64,000 nucleotides of DNA from Odontocerum albicorne (taxonomy: Eukaryota; Arthropoda; Insecta; Trichoptera; Odontoceridae), in contig OX463859.1 of NCBI GenBank assembly GCA_949825065.1, positions 24,755,847 through 24,819,846 on the forward strand. The letters are read 5' to 3'. Every line of letters starts with the position of its first letter. Positions within the stretch are counted from its first letter, which is position 1. Positions 62,752 through 64,000 of the stretch are shown here, piece by piece. Both the position numbers and the translations under genes were made by a program. Under the pieces are notes generated by a model. The model saw only the letters and a program-made list of their open reading frames with translations. It was not told the DNA's origin and did not search any database.

Positions 62752-63127
62752 AATAACAAACACTTGGCTTGCTTTAAGAAGCGACTGAAAACACTCTTAA
62801 TTTCTAGTCAGTAGAATAACGTGTTTAATTCCTGATTTTTCTTTTCCTTTCCTCTCCACCATGCCTTCCTTTTCTTTTGATTGATGATATCTCACTCTAT
62901 ATGGAAAATAATGCTCGGGTGATTGTCCGTCATTGTGGGGCTCGTGGGCATATGCTCACGTATGTGTTCATGGATTTCGTGGGGATGAATAGTCATTTGA
63001 ATGATTTATGCGACCATGCATGTATCTTACTTCATTTACTTTTGTCTGGTTGGTTGGAAGAGATTGCCGCATGGCAATACACCCGCCAGATTGTATTTGC
63101 AATAAAAGTGTTAAATAAATAAATAAC
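62752..63127 (+). mobile_element. LINE-B 3' end
   Basis: ggcttgctttaagaagcgac, tgaaaacactcttaatttct (end of coding), then UTR gggtgattgtccgtcattgt, gatttcgtggggatgaatag, and tail agattgccgcatggcaatac, gttaaataaataaataa. It is one of the best preserved UTR copies. The apparent minus and plus frames over it are UTR. Confidence 0.75.
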
Positions 63128-63538
63128 AGTTGGTTTGAATCCTGACTAAGAGCGCTTTTGAGTAGAGACTGCTCTCTCATAGCGTTATAAGAATGTTCCA
63201 TTTATTTTTATCAAAACAAAAATCTTCAAGTCTGAGGAAGATTATATTGATGTAACCTGGTATGCACGTTCGATCTACTAACTTATTTTCTCCCAGAGGA
63301 GACATTTCTCACCTATAATTCCGCCATGTATTTCGGCACTAGGCCATTCAGGGCTTTGAACACAGTAAGCCATACATTTTTTCTTAGGAAAGATAAAGAG
63401 GACAGAGTGCCAAACTAAATAGTGATATAAACTTTACGCTTACTGTATATCCGTTTGTATTTTGGTTGATCGTGTTTACAGTGTTCTTCATATTAACGTT
63501 ATAATTCCATTTAAAATTCCATTTACATATACGAGTAT
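63128..63538. other. No recognised feature
   Basis: 63360-63480 may hold another decayed LINE-A end (aaagataaagaggacagagtgccaa resembles 56290), but it is not certain. Confidence 0.35.
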
Positions 63539-64000
63539 ATAGTATCCTAGTGGAAGACCTCGACCCACAAACCGAAGTCAAGTGCAGAATTGAATCATCT
63601 CGTGAGGCTTTGAGAAGCGTATTCTGCGATGATAATCTAAACTTGAAACTTCGACAACGGTTGGTCAAATGCTATAGTACGTTTGGTCAGTGAAGAATCA
63701 TGGACCCTCAAGGTTGGTAGTATGAACCGACTGGAAGCATTCGAAATGCGGATGCACCGGAGAATGTTACGGATACCCTGGACGGATATAGTCAGCAATA
63801 CAAGGGTTCTACAAAAAGCCAAAGTTGATAGAGAGTTGCTGACTAATTTTAAAATCCGAAAGGTGTTCTACTTGGGTCATGTACTTAGAGGAGCAAAGTA
63901 CAAATTACTGCATTTGATCATCCAAGGCAAAATAGAAGGCCGAAGAGGTGTTGGCAGGAGGAAAATATCCTGGCTCCGCAATATACGTGATTTAACTGGC
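63539..64000 (+). mobile_element. RTE (BovB-like) LINE C-terminus, copy 2, cut by window end
   Basis: SILVEDLDPQTEVKCRIESS and LRSVFCDDNLNLKLRQRLVK, then after a frameshift MNRLEAFEMRMHRRMLRIPW, VFYLGHVLRGAKYKLLHLI and IQGKIEGRRGVGRRKISWLR, running off at 64000. Nearly the same nucleotide words as 49252-49790 (gatgataatctaaacttgaa, cttcgacaacggtt), indicating related, fairly young copies. It keeps slightly more N-terminal sequence than copy 1. Confidence 0.85.

Noticed and set aside
62968..63201. Minus-strand 77-codon frame
   Set aside because: Covers the LINE-B 3' UTR and tail in reverse.

Overview
The window looks like intergenic or intronic DNA from an insect. A lepidopteran-like genome is my best guess, but the order cannot be fixed from this sequence. 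It is strongly AT-rich, has no operons, no bacterial signals and no CRISPR, no intact tRNA or rRNA gene, and no complete host gene. What it does have is a dense, layered set of decayed arthropod-type transposable elements: non-LTR retrotransposons of several families, tRNA-derived SINEs, mariner, hAT, PIF/Harbinger and piggyBac-like DNA elements, foldback repeats and minisatellites. Family names such as LINE-A, LINE-B, SINE-A, SINE-B and SINE-C are labels I made up for this answer; membership was judged by eye between copies in the window.

Layout. 1-10 kb: RTE-type LINE ends, SINE-A/B/C copies, a long LINE-A fragment (6805-7515), and a LINE-A split by a SINE-A. 10-20 kb: a Jockey-like LINE, a foldback element with hammerhead-like cores, a 629-bp TTAA element, a hAT MITE inside a SINE, and a 36-bp minisatellite grown from a SINE head. 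20-30 kb: a three-unit repeat with a new hairpin, LINE-B with its 3' UTR, a 34-bp array, and a nested 240/53-bp array. 30-42 kb: a second copy of the TTAA element, a hAT inside a SINE-B, a 111-bp repeat open in several frames, LINE-A reverse transcriptase, an 80-bp array, and a LINE-D inside a 45-bp array. 42-56 kb: two internally deleted mariners of different lineages, a Harbinger-like element keeping a MADF-type exon, RTE, many SINE-B copies, and one uncharacterised coding-looking exon (54659-55008, minus). 56-64 kb: further LINE-A/B ends, foldbacks, a TTAA MITE, a full SINE-A, a hAT with a palindromic end, a possible promoter plus signal-peptide first exon (62412-62604), and an RTE copy running off the window end.

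How the parts relate: SINE-B shares about 60 bp of 3' tail with LINE-B, so LINE-B is its likely mobiliser. The DNA MITEs have only their ends or deleted transposases and would have depended on enzymes encoded elsewhere. Possible host content is limited to the 54.7-55.0 kb exon and the 62.5 kb first exon, both tentative. I found no convincing new defence or metabolic system. The most unusual items are the hammerhead-like cores in foldback repeats, the SINE-head minisatellite with a four-unit higher-order pattern, and several long perfect hairpins that look like template-switch products.
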